This document shows positions 27,540 to 36,023 of a stretch of 64,000 nucleotides of DNA, one piece after another. Location: assembly GCA_002386525.1 (NCBI GenBank), contig DGIS01000015.1:1-64000 (forward strand), in the 5' to 3' direction. This DNA comes from Sphingobacterium sp. UBA4616 (lineage in GTDB: Bacteria; Bacteroidota; Bacteroidia; Sphingobacteriales; Sphingobacteriaceae). The position numbers and the translations under genes are program-made. Under the pieces are notes generated by a model, which was given only the letters and a program-made list of their open reading frames with translations, had not been told where the DNA came from and made no database searches. The stretch's first letter is position 1, and each line of letters begins with the position of its first letter.

Positions 27540-27791
27540 ATGAATAAACTATCCTTTCTTTTTATCGTTGTATCTATGCTCTTCTCATGCAGAACTCGTC
27601 AACTTGAGCAGCAGGTTTTAATACAAGACTGCCCCGAAGAAAAAATAGTAAACAAAATCCCTGGCCCCCCAGTAAAGGGCGAGGTCGAAAAAATTTATTA
27701 CATCTACCAGGGTAAAAGAGTTTCCCCAAAACAATTTGATCAACAATGGCTCGAAAAGAATTGTGATATTAAAGAGACAGTTGTTTATTGA
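27540..27791 (+). CDS. Small hypothetical lipoprotein
   Basis: An 83-residue protein from the ATG at 27540. An in-frame ATG at 27465 would add 25 residues in front of the signal peptide and is unlikely. The lipoprotein signal MNKLSFLFIVVSMLFSC has Cys17 as attachment site. The mature part has no recognisable domain. It contains a proline-rich stretch (KIPGPPVKGEVEKIYYIY) and ends with two cysteine-containing segments. It lies just upstream of the MFS transporter gene, which has its own promoter element. Function unknown. Confidence 0.6.
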   Translation: MNKLSFLFIVVSMLFSCRTRQLEQQVLIQDCPEEKIVNKIPGPPVKGEVEKIYYIYQGKRVSPKQFDQQWLEKNCDIKETVVY

Positions 27792-27820
27792 TTTAATTTC
27801 AAAAAATAAGCTTAAAGACG

Positions 27821-27828
27821 TATTTTTG
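27821..27828 (+). promoter_or_regulatory. MFS transporter promoter -7 element
   Basis: TATTTTTG is an exact TAnnTTTG match, 15 bases before the chosen start at 27844. This position supports 27844 over the upstream in-frame ATG at 27736. Confidence 0.5.
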
Positions 27829-27843
27829 CCTAAAATTTTTAAG

Positions 27844-29028
27844 ATGACAGTTTCTCTTCGGGAGGTCAATCAAAAGATTTTAGGCTATGTTTCTTTAACC
27901 TTCCTCGGTTATTTCACTATCGGCCTATCACTTGCTACCCTACCCATTTTTATTCACCAGACTTTGGGATTTAATACAATTGTCGCCGGATTGGTCATTA
28001 GCATTCAATACATTGCTACTTTTTTACTTCGCGGTTATGCCGGAAAAATAGTTGACACAAAGGGCCCGAAAGTTTCTGTTTTGCGCAGTATGCTATTTTT
28101 TGCCATGTCTGGTGTCCTGCTTCTACTTGTTTTCCTATTTAAATCACAGCCCTTTATCAGTTTAGGACTTTTGGTAATCACCAGATTACTGACCGGAATT
28201 GCTGAGGGTATGGTCGGTGCCAGCCCTATAAATTGGGCTCTTATGGAACTTGGTGATGAGCATGCGGCTAAAGCGATCTCGTTCAACGGCATAGCGAGCT
28301 ATGGCGCATTGGCCATTGGCGCTCCCTTAGGTGTCCTGATGGTAAATCATATCAGTTACGAAGCTTTAGGTGTGCTAACAATTGTTGTTGGTATACTTGG
28401 CTATGTATACTGCCGCTCAAAAACGCCTTACCGGGTTGTTCGAAAAAGGACCGAAAAGGTCAGCTTCAAACGGGTATTACTTTTAGTAGCTCCATTTGGA
28501 ATCTGTCTTGCTTTGGGTGGACTTGGCTTCGGAAGCATTTCGACTTTCATGACACTCTATTATGAGCATTTTGACTGGCAAAACGGAGCGTCCTGTTTAA
28601 CGGTATTTGGAATTTTCTTCATCTTGACCAGACTTGTATTCAACAAAGTTATTGATCAATATGGTGGTCTAAAAGTTGCACTGCTGAGTCTTTTTGTTGA
28701 ATCATTAGGATTATTAACGATTGCTACAGTTATTAACCCTATTTGGACCTTATTGGGGGCAGCATTGACCGGTCTTGGTTTTTCACTAGTCTTTCCTGCG
28801 CTTGGTGTTGAAGCGATTAAAAGAGTCGACCAAAGCCAACAGGGCTCGGCTTTAGCAGCCTATGGTCTATTTATTGATATTTCTTTGGGAATCACGGGGC
28901 CTCTGATCGGTTTTGTGGCAAACAATATGGGGATGGGCGCTATCTATCACTTTAGTTCAATTATGGTTGCTATTGGCTTTGCGGTGGTTGGAAACCTTAT
29001 TTATACGAAAAGAAAAGCACTTGCTTAG
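27844..29028 (+). CDS. Major facilitator superfamily transporter
   Basis: A 394-residue inner-membrane protein with twelve predicted helices, starting MTVSLREVNQKILGYVSLTF. The loop-2/3 MFS motif appears as RGYAGKIVDTKGPK, and a central charged loop (about residues 195-210) separates the two six-helix halves. GMVGASPINWALMELGDEHAAKAI resembles sugar/drug efflux MFS members such as the YfcJ/YhhS group, so export is more likely than uptake. Substrate unknown. The in-frame ATG at 27736 was rejected because it overlaps the previous gene and the promoter. Confidence 0.9.
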   Translation: MTVSLREVNQKILGYVSLTFLGYFTIGLSLATLPIFIHQTLGFNTIVAGLVISIQYIATFLLRGYAGKIVDTKGPKVSVLRSMLFFAMSGVLLLLVFLFKSQPFISLGLLVITRLLTGIAEGMVGASPINWALMELGDEHAAKAISFNGIASYGALAIGAPLGVLMVNHISYEALGVLTIVVGILGYVYCRSKTPYRVVRKRTEKVSFKRVLLLVAPFGICLALGGLGFGSISTFMTLYYEHFDWQNGASCLTVFGIFFILTRLVFNKVIDQYGGLKVALLSLFVESLGLLTIATVINPIWTLLGAALTGLGFSLVFPALGVEAIKRVDQSQQGSALAAYGLFIDISLGITGPLIGFVANNMGMGAIYHFSSIMVAIGFAVVGNLIYTKRKALA

Positions 29029-29074
29029 CGACAGCATAGGTCATAAAAGCGATTTACAGAAGATATATTTCATA

Positions 29075-29117
29075 AAAGAGCGGCTGAATTTTCACCTATC
29101 AGCCGCTCTTTTTTTAT
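29075..29117. terminator. Bidirectional terminator between the MFS gene and fabV
   Basis: A 13-bp stem, AAAGAGCGGCTGA (29075-29087) with its complement (29099-29111), is followed by a long T run on the plus strand. It serves the MFS gene and probably the converging fabV gene. Confidence 0.9.
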
Positions 29118-29132
29118 GCTAATTCGTGTATT

Positions 29133-30335
29133 TTAGCTTTCAATGCTCGGCACTCCAACAACTTCATTTGTATCAGCGTTGTAATCGATACCATCGAAAT
29201 TGAATCCGAACAAATTGAAAAACTCATTGCGATAGCCTTCAATATCTGAAATTTCTGCTAAATTTTCAGTGGTTGCTTTTTCCCATAATGCTGCAACTTC
29301 TGCCTGAACATCCGGACGCATCTCCAAATCGTCAACACGAATACGGCCTTTTTCATCGAGGGAAACTTTTCCGTCAGCAGTATAAAGGCGCTCAGCGAAT
29401 AAACGTTGCATTTGCTCAATTGTGCCTTCGTGGATACCTTTTTCTTTCATCACTTTATACAAAAGAGAAATATACAAAGGAACAACAGGAATAGCCGAAC
29501 TCGATTGCGTAACCAAGGCCTTGTTAACCGATACATAAGAAACACCATGAATATCGCTCAAAATAGCATTTATTGCAGGCACTGTTCCTTCTAAATCGTC
29601 TTTGGCACGGCCAATAGTACCATTACGGTAAATTGGATAAGTAAGTTCAGGTCCTATATAAGAGTAGGCGACGGTTTTCGCGCCCTCAGCCAATACGCCT
29701 GCAGCTTTAAGATCTTCAATCCAGAATTTCCAGTCCTCTCCTCCCATTACTGCTACTGTATTAGCAATATCTTCTTCATTTTCGACAGGCTGAATGGTGA
29801 TATCTGAAATTACACCTGTGTGAAAATCTACAGTCTTATTGGTAAAAGGCTCTTGTATTGGTTTCAAAACAGAAGCATGTGCGACACCAGTCTTGGGGTG
29901 AGTACGGCGTGGTGAAGCCAAACTGTAAACCACTAAATCAACCTGTCCTAAATCTTTTTTAATAAGCTCGATAGTTTGCTTTTTCACTTCATCAGAAAAA
30001 GCATCCCCATTAATGCTTTTGGCATATAATCCCGCTTCATGCGCCTCTTTCTCAAAAGCTGCAGAATTGTACCATCCGGCAGTACCAGGTTTGCCTTCGG
30101 CTGCAGGTTTTTCGAAAAACACACCGATTGTAGCAGCTCCAGAACCAAATGCTGCCGAAATCCGAGATGCAATACCAAATCCAGTTGAAGCACCGATTAC
30201 CAACACTTTTTTTGGTCCATTCGCGATTTCACCTTTGGATTTTACGTATTCAATTTGATTTTTAATGTTTTGCGCAGCCCCTTGTGGATGCGAGGTTAAA
30301 CAAATAAAACCTCTAGTTCTTGGTTGTATAATCAT
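29133..30335 (-). CDS. fabV: Trans-2-enoyl-ACP/CoA reductase FabV
   Basis: A 400-residue NADH-dependent enoyl reductase of fatty-acid synthesis. The Rossmann motif VIGASTGFGIASR is at residues 46-58, and the FabV-type active site Tyr-X8-Lys is Tyr236 and Lys245 in IYRNGTIGRAK. The N-terminus MIIQPRTRGFICLTSHP is strongly conserved in the family. FabV differs from FabI (Tyr-X6-Lys) and is naturally insensitive to triclosan in several bacteria, so this strain may share that trait. Monocistronic. Confidence 0.96.
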   Translation of the reverse strand: MIIQPRTRGFICLTSHPQGAAQNIKNQIEYVKSKGEIANGPKKVLVIGASTGFGIASRISAAFGSGAATIGVFFEKPAAEGKPGTAGWYNSAAFEKEAHEAGLYAKSINGDAFSDEVKKQTIELIKKDLGQVDLVVYSLASPRRTHPKTGVAHASVLKPIQEPFTNKTVDFHTGVISDITIQPVENEEDIANTVAVMGGEDWKFWIEDLKAAGVLAEGAKTVAYSYIGPELTYPIYRNGTIGRAKDDLEGTVPAINAILSDIHGVSYVSVNKALVTQSSSAIPVVPLYISLLYKVMKEKGIHEGTIEQMQRLFAERLYTADGKVSLDEKGRIRVDDLEMRPDVQAEVAALWEKATTENLAEISDIEGYRNEFFNLFGFNFDGIDYNADTNEVVGVPSIES

Positions 30336-30496
30336 CTTGATTAATTTTCTTACTACTTGTTTTATTGATTAGGCAAAATAAGGAATTTTAAATGAGAAAA
30401 TCGTGATAAAAATCAATTACTTTTTGTTTCATTTTCAATTAAAGGGGCATTTGCTTACTTTCACAAATTGAAGTATACATCCTATTCACTTTAATT

Positions 30497-31435
30497 ATGC
30501 TTTTCCAATTTACACTAAAAAAGAATAAAAATAATGCTATCCTTCTAGGGACTTTAGCGGCGCTTTTCTTTGCCAGTACTTTTGTTCTCAATCGCATTAT
30601 GGCCGTCTCCGGCGGAAGTTGGCAATGGACGGCCTCTTTACGTTTTATTTGGATGTTACCCATATTGTTCGTTATCGTCGCTATCCGGGGAAATCTCCGT
30701 AGTTTATTGAAAGAAATAAGATCAAATGTAGTCCAATGGCTGCTGTGGAGTACGATTGGTTTCGGTTTGTTCTATGCAACGCTAACCTTTGGTGCCAATT
30801 ACGGCCCCTCTTGGCTCGTGGCGAGTACCTTCGAGTTTACCATCATTGCCGGTATGTTCATTGGTTCTTTAATCGAGAAGAGGGGGTATCGAAAAGGAAT
30901 ATCAAAAGCTTCCTTCCTGTTTTCTATTATTATTTTTATCGGCATCCTTCTCATGCAAATTGCGGAGGCTCAATCCACTTCGCTAAATACCATGCTGTTG
31001 GGGACAATTCCAGTATTGGTTGGTGCCATCGCCTACCCTTTAGGCAACCGTAAAATGATGAAAATATCAGGGAATAGACTAGATGCTTTTCAGCGCACGT
31101 TAGGCATGACAATCTGTAGTATGCCTTTTTGGATCGTGCTTAGTCTATTTGGCTATTCAGAAAATGGATTACCAACAGATAGTCAGCTTTTGCAAACCTT
31201 CCTAGTTGCGCTATGTTCGGGCGTGATAGCGACACTTTTATTTTTTACAGCGACCGATCTTGTGCATCACGACCATAAGGCACTTGCTGCCGTAGAAGCC
31301 ACCCAGGCGATGGAAGTTATTTTTACTTTAATTGGCGAAATCCTTATTTTACATGCTGCACTTCCAAATGGCTATTCCTCCATTGGGATTGTCATGGTGG
31401 TTATGGGAATGATCTTACATAGCCGATCGGCCTGA
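30497..31435 (+). CDS. EmrE-like DMT-superfamily efflux transporter
   Basis: A 312-residue integral membrane protein with ten predicted helices in two EamA-like halves. The start (AALFFASTFVLNRIMAVSGGSWQWTASLR) and the second-half stretch LAAVEATQAMEVIFTLIGEI fit the family annotated as putative multidrug-resistance efflux transporters (PF13536). Export of a small organic compound is likely, with no evident substrate. It converges on the ABC exporter gene with a 9-base gap and no clear hairpin between them. Confidence 0.88.
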   Translation: MLFQFTLKKNKNNAILLGTLAALFFASTFVLNRIMAVSGGSWQWTASLRFIWMLPILFVIVAIRGNLRSLLKEIRSNVVQWLLWSTIGFGLFYATLTFGANYGPSWLVASTFEFTIIAGMFIGSLIEKRGYRKGISKASFLFSIIIFIGILLMQIAEAQSTSLNTMLLGTIPVLVGAIAYPLGNRKMMKISGNRLDAFQRTLGMTICSMPFWIVLSLFGYSENGLPTDSQLLQTFLVALCSGVIATLLFFTATDLVHHDHKALAAVEATQAMEVIFTLIGEILILHAALPNGYSSIGIVMVVMGMILHSRSA

Positions 31436-31444
31436 CCATAGTCT

Positions 31445-33235
31445 TTATCTTCCGCCACCATGCAATGTCTTACTTATTTTACTCAGATTCAAACTATTGG
31501 CCATGGCAGAAAAAATAGCGTGATACGTGCCTTTACGCGCATAAAGATCCTCGTGTTTGCCCTTTTCGGCGACGCGACCTTTTTCCATTACAACAATCGC
31601 ATTGGAGTCAATGATCTGAGAGATACTATGAGAAACAATGATTACTGTACGATCCTTTTTTATGGCATCCAGACTATTCTTAATCTGCTCGGTAGCGATA
31701 GCATCTAAATTCGCCGTTGGCTCGTCCAAAAAGATAATCGGCGGATTTTTTAGGAACAGCCGTGCGATGGCTATCCGTTGCTGTTGACCACCGGATAAAG
31801 ATTGCGCATCTGAATCATAACCTTTTGGAAGCTCCATGATCTGTTGATGAATATAGGCTTTCTTAGCGGCTTCCATAATCTCATCTTTTGAACTCCCAAT
31901 TTTTCCATATTCAATATTCTCCAAAATCGTTCCCTTAAAAATGTGATTTTTTTGCAATACCATTCCAATTTGTTGACGAAGAAATGCGGTATCATATTTC
32001 GCCAAATCCACTCCATCCAAAAAAATTTGGCCTTCAGCAGGTTCGTAAAATTTATCCAATAAATTGATGATCGTGCTCTTCCCGGCTCCACTTAGACCGA
32101 CCAAAGCTGTAATTTCATTCGGTCTGATATCGAAACTTACATCTTTCAAAGCGACAGTACCGTTTGGGTACTCAAAAAACACATTCCTAAGTTCCAAATG
32201 CCCTCTGATCTGCTCAGGTCTATATTCACCTCTAGATTCGATCTGCTCATCGGACTCTAGGATTTCAAAAAAAGACTCCGAATAGATCAATGCATCATTG
32301 ACCTCGTCATAAATGCGATGAAGCTGACGTATTGGCGCAGAAACGTTGTTAAACAACATAATATGAAACATGATTGCCCCAATAGTGATCTGCCCCGAAA
32401 GCACTAGATAGGATGTTAAAACAATAATAATAACAACGGCAATCTGTTCGACGAAATTCTTAATGCTATCATATAGAAAACTAGTTTTCCGAGTTGCCAT
32501 TTGATTTTCAGTCATCTCGTATTGGATCGTTTCATGCCGCTTGGCCTCTTCAGGTTCCCGAACGAATGATTTGATCACTAATATGGAATCGATCAAACTA
32601 ATAATTCGATTATTTTTGGATTCACGATATTTCCGCATTTGCCGTCTAAATCCGGTCAGTTTTGATGCTTGGGTTTGCCCAATGTACAGGTATAAGGGAA
32701 TGACAGCAACCCCAACCAAACCTACATATACGTTCGCGTAAAACATACAGATAAGCGCAATAATCGCATTTGCAAATAACGGTAAAATATCAATAAAAAA
32801 ATTCTGTACTAACCGCGTTAATGAACTGATCCCAGCGTCTATGCGAGTGGCCAATTTGCCGCTTTCGTTGTCTGAGGACGTGTAAAAGGCTAATTTATAC
32901 GTCAAGATACGATTGACAATAGATTGAGAAAAATCCCTTGCGATATAGATACGAAGTTTCTCACCATAAAATTTCTGTCCAAACTGAACGATCGTGTAGA
33001 TGATCTCTTTAACCAGCAAAATGATACTGATTATTCCAACGATATACATACCCTTAGACAAAGGCTCTTTGGCGACCATCAAATCGTTAATTCGATCGAC
33101 TGTATAGCGCAAGATAAAAGCATTGATCTGCGCGGCAAAAGATCCTACGACAGTCAAAAGTAAGGTGTAAAAGATCAATCGCCTGTAAGGTTTGGCAAAT
33201 GGAACAATTTTTTTAAGCAATTGGGAAATAGTCAT
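31445..33235 (-). CDS. ABC exporter, fused membrane and ATPase domains
   Basis: A 596-residue half-transporter. Six helices (about residues 15-310) form the type I exporter fold. The nucleotide-binding domain follows with Walker A GLSGAGKST, Q-loop, signature LSGGQQQR, Walker B IIFLDEPTANLD and the switch His in VSHSISQI. It works as a homodimer, exporting lipids, peptides or drugs from the inner membrane. No partner gene is adjacent. The last residues (LSKISKTLHGGGR) are a short basic tail. Confidence 0.93.
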   Translation of the reverse strand: MTISQLLKKIVPFAKPYRRLIFYTLLLTVVGSFAAQINAFILRYTVDRINDLMVAKEPLSKGMYIVGIISIILLVKEIIYTIVQFGQKFYGEKLRIYIARDFSQSIVNRILTYKLAFYTSSDNESGKLATRIDAGISSLTRLVQNFFIDILPLFANAIIALICMFYANVYVGLVGVAVIPLYLYIGQTQASKLTGFRRQMRKYRESKNNRIISLIDSILVIKSFVREPEEAKRHETIQYEMTENQMATRKTSFLYDSIKNFVEQIAVVIIIVLTSYLVLSGQITIGAIMFHIMLFNNVSAPIRQLHRIYDEVNDALIYSESFFEILESDEQIESRGEYRPEQIRGHLELRNVFFEYPNGTVALKDVSFDIRPNEITALVGLSGAGKSTIINLLDKFYEPAEGQIFLDGVDLAKYDTAFLRQQIGMVLQKNHIFKGTILENIEYGKIGSSKDEIMEAAKKAYIHQQIMELPKGYDSDAQSLSGGQQQRIAIARLFLKNPPIIFLDEPTANLDAIATEQIKNSLDAIKKDRTVIIVSHSISQIIDSNAIVVMEKGRVAEKGKHEDLYARKGTYHAIFSAMANSLNLSKISKTLHGGGR

Positions 33236-33555
33236 CGAACTTTGATTTATTACGAAGAAAACAAATGATCTTTGGGCATTGTTTAAACCTAAACATAAAA
33301 ACCGTTTTAGGTCTTCAAAAGATAATATATACCAAGAAAAAAGAAGCTGTATTAAAAGTCTATCTCATCAACTTGATAACAAATAATTTTTGAAGTTTTA
33401 TGGAGCTTACATAAAAAAAGACCAAATTCTAACTGATTTTGGTCTCCTTTTTTGGAATTAATACGTTAAAGCTGTCGCCCGAATCCAATTCTGATTTCTA
33501 CTGGTAATTTTCGTTTAGTCTACAGCCTTTCTCTATAAAACTTATAAGCGATATC
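33236..33555. other. Intergenic stretch with the S1/P1 nuclease terminator
   Basis: Holds no gene. A hairpin, GACCAAA (33420-33426) with TTTGGTC (33438-33444), has a run of T when read on the minus strand (A run at 33413-33419 on the plus strand). It is the likely terminator of the nuclease gene at 33556-34350. ACCTAAA (33287-33293) and TTTAGGT (33306-33312) form a weaker hairpin in the leader of the ABC exporter. Confidence 0.65.
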
Positions 33556-34350
33556 TTAACCAAAGATCCGATTTAAAACTTTAGCCAGGCGTAAGCCACC
33601 TTTCAACATACATTGTTCCATCACATCTTTATTTTGATAAACATACGAATAGGATAAATTGGCATTATTTGCTACATCAGCATATATTTTTTCCGCTAAT
33701 TGATTGGATTCATAGAGCCAATTTGAAAGTTCTCCAGCCGCCAATTGTAGGTTTCGCTCTTTACTATTCACATCGAGCACTGTTGCGTACTCCGTATAGC
33801 TATATTTTTCGTTATCCACTAAATCACTGTCCCATACACGGTGGATATTTGATTTTTTTCCGAACCAGCTTACTTCAATCTTATTTCCCCCCTGGTCTTC
33901 AGCACGGCTTACATGCATGGGTTGATGCGCATCCCCTAAGATATGGATCAAAAAATAAAGATTTTGCTTCTGCTGTTCCATAGCGATAGTCTTATCAGCG
34001 AAAGACTGTTCGATGCGGATAGCGGTCTTATACAAATTTTCATCGGCAGAATTTTCAAGCCCCAACTGGAACTCTGCCCATGGTAAATTGGAATTTAAAT
34101 TGATAAAATGTGAATTGCCTAATTTTTTAAATTCGGGATTAGGATCCGACTTAATGAAGTCACCCCAATTGGCCCAATAAGCAAGCTTTTGCTGACCAAT
34201 AATTTTTCCGATATTCTTTTTCGCTTTTTTAGTCAAATGACGTTCTGCAATTTCAGCGACCACACGATGTCCGATCGTTCCCCATGCAAATACCGATGAA
34301 AGCTGAAAGCACAAAGTCAACACGAGCAAACCCTTAATTATTTTTCTCAT
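33556..34350 (-). CDS. Secreted S1/P1-family nuclease
   Basis: A 264-residue zinc nuclease. The signal peptide ends after FA at residue 22, so the mature chain begins with Trp23, which supplies a zinc ligand in this family. Other ligands are visible: His28 (WGTIGH), Asp in WANWGDFI, His in FLIHILGDAHQPMH, and the HRVWDSDL motif. The enzyme cleaves single-stranded DNA and RNA and acts in the periplasm or outside the cell, probably scavenging nucleotides. The length agrees with bacterial members. It has its own terminator downstream. Confidence 0.93.
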   Translation of the reverse strand: MRKIIKGLLVLTLCFQLSSVFAWGTIGHRVVAEIAERHLTKKAKKNIGKIIGQQKLAYWANWGDFIKSDPNPEFKKLGNSHFINLNSNLPWAEFQLGLENSADENLYKTAIRIEQSFADKTIAMEQQKQNLYFLIHILGDAHQPMHVSRAEDQGGNKIEVSWFGKKSNIHRVWDSDLVDNEKYSYTEYATVLDVNSKERNLQLAAGELSNWLYESNQLAEKIYADVANNANLSYSYVYQNKDVMEQCMLKGGLRLAKVLNRIFG

Positions 34351-34472
34351 TGAATAGTTGTTTTAAATGATGCTGTTTTTCCCCTCAAATCAACTTCCAG
34401 CGCAATTTAGCCGGTTTTTAAACTGTTGATTTGAATGGGTATCAACCCCATCTTTGTATAGTTAAATTAAAT

Positions 34473-34937
34473 TTATTTAAATAAGTCGAACGCATATTTT
34501 GCGGACGACCAAAATTCATCCAGCGTAATCATTCGGGGCTTAAAAAACGAAATAAGTTCGGCCCAATCCGCTTCTCTAAAAACACTATGCCCTTGCATAG
34601 TGGTATAAATCTGACCAATTGGCTTTCCATATTCATCTCTTCCATCCATCTCCCAAATCCACTCTTCTCCGAGCAGATCATGCAGTAAAGCTCTAAACTG
34701 AAGAAACTGCTCAGCCATCAATGCCCTGATACCAGCATCCGGCTGCGACCACTGTATCGCGATTCTCGCTTCATTTTTATCTGCATCCATTTTAAAATAC
34801 AAATGCTTAACACCTGTTTTGTAGTTAATCCAATTTGCTTTTTCTCCATCCGCAGATAAATGTAATGCCATAAATTGACCAAACTTCGTCCAGAACGAAT
34901 GTTTTAATTGTTTTATCTCTTCCCTTGAATACACCAA
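34473..34937 (-). CDS. DUF4268 domain protein
   Basis: A 154-residue protein. The pattern FWTKFGQFM, ANWINYKTGVKHLYFKMDADKNEARIAI and FREADWAELISFFKPRMITLDEFW matches DUF4268 as I remember it. This domain also occurs fused to restriction-enzyme-like modules, but here it stands alone and covers the whole protein. It is cytoplasmic and of unknown function. No restriction-modification gene is nearby. Confidence 0.75.
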   Translation of the reverse strand: MVYSREEIKQLKHSFWTKFGQFMALHLSADGEKANWINYKTGVKHLYFKMDADKNEARIAIQWSQPDAGIRALMAEQFLQFRALLHDLLGEEWIWEMDGRDEYGKPIGQIYTTMQGHSVFREADWAELISFFKPRMITLDEFWSSAKYAFDLFK

Positions 34938-35036
34938 TACAATTTTTAAGTCAACAAAATTAATAAAATAGCCTGGCTTCTCTAAACCTTATTGGTATTA
35001 AAATTGTTGTTTTACTAACAAATAATTTCGAAAAAA

Positions 35037-35573
35037 ATGAATATGGATAAGAAAAAATCACTCTTGCTTTTGGCCACGGTAGCACTAGGAACAGTCGCAT
35101 ACAATGCCCTTAAACCTGTCATTTCGCGGCCCGATGTTGTCGATCCATTCGATTTGGATAAATATCTCGGGAAGTGGTATGAAATAGCCCGGCTCGACTT
35201 TCGTTGGGAAACTGGCTTAAGTCAGGTTTCCGCCGAATATAGTAAGAATAAAAATGGTACGATCCGCGTAAATAACCAGGGATATTCCGAAGAGAAAGAA
35301 CGATGGAAACAATCTATTGGAAAAGCCAAATTTGTCAATAGTCCGAATGAAGGAGCACTTAAGGTATCGTTCTTCGGCCCATTTTACAGTGGCTATAACA
35401 TTGTCAAAATAACACCGGATTACAAGTACGCCCTGATCTTCGGCGATAATCTCGATTATATGTGGATTTTAGGCAGAGATACCGATATTCCAGATAAAAT
35501 TAGAAATGAGTTTCTAACCTATGCTCTTCAATGTGGCTATAAGACAGGTGATCTTGTATGGACAAAACATTAA
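35037..35573 (+). CDS. Blc-type lipocalin
   Basis: A 178-residue protein with an N-terminal hydrophobic segment (KKSLLLLATVALGTVAYNAL, about residues 5-24) acting as an uncleaved anchor or signal. There is no lipobox cysteine, unlike E. coli Blc. The lipocalin start motif GKWYEIARLDFRWE (first conserved region, GxW) is followed by YSEEKERWKQSIGKAKF, DYMWILGRD and a C-terminal helix, in the order of the outer-membrane lipocalins. It should bind fatty acids or phospholipids at the envelope. The start could also be the second Met (35043). Confidence 0.9.
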   Translation: MNMDKKKSLLLLATVALGTVAYNALKPVISRPDVVDPFDLDKYLGKWYEIARLDFRWETGLSQVSAEYSKNKNGTIRVNNQGYSEEKERWKQSIGKAKFVNSPNEGALKVSFFGPFYSGYNIVKITPDYKYALIFGDNLDYMWILGRDTDIPDKIRNEFLTYALQCGYKTGDLVWTKH

Positions 35574-35876
35574 TTAAAAAATCGGAGCGAGCAACTGGTA
35601 ATTTAACGTTGCGTCCTGTGCAATCACGTCTGCAATTTCTTGAAGGTCTTTGTGGCTTATTACATTTCTGATTCCTGCATTGTAAAGGTTAGCCAAAAAC
35701 AACGCTGCTTCATGCTTTTCACTTATTGTCAGAATAGAACTCCCAACGTAGAAATTTAACGCTGATACCGCATAGTCACCAAACAGATTGAATCCGAAAT
35801 CTCCGTTTGTCTGTATGCAATAACGCATCATTTTTTCAAAATCAGAACGCAATGTTTCTTTGGTCTCCGTGTTCAT
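35574..35876 (-). CDS. Small hypothetical cytoplasmic protein
   Basis: A 100-residue protein from the ATG at 35876. The frame extends to 35960, but that part overlaps the amt terminator hairpin and has a poor coding look. The protein is mostly helical and soluble (MNTETKETLRSDFEKMMRYC), with no known motif. Its stop directly abuts the stop of the converging lipocalin gene. I do not recognise it. Confidence 0.55.
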   Translation of the reverse strand: MNTETKETLRSDFEKMMRYCIQTNGDFGFNLFGDYAVSALNFYVGSSILTISEKHEAALFLANLYNAGIRNVISHKDLQEIADVIAQDATLNYQLLAPIF

Positions 35877-35944
35877 ACATTCACTTTTAGAAAATTTTTG
35901 CTTGATATACTTAATCTGAGCCGCTATGTAACCTTGGCAAAGGT

Positions 35945-35996
35945 GCAAAAAATATCCCAAACAATACAGCTGCTAAGCAGAAGATTGTTTGGGATA
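35945..35996 (-). terminator. Terminator of amt
   Basis: A perfect 13-bp stem, TATCCCAAACAAT (35953-35965) with its complement (35984-35996). On the minus strand it is followed by a run of six T (A run at 35947-35952 on the plus strand). Confidence 0.9.
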
Positions 35997-36023
35997 ACAT
36001 ATAAACAGTTTACTTTATCTAAA

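Noticed and set aside
34473..34937. DUF4268 gene as a restriction-modification component
   Set aside because: The domain occurs in such systems, but no methylase or nuclease gene is adjacent, and the protein consists of this domain alone.
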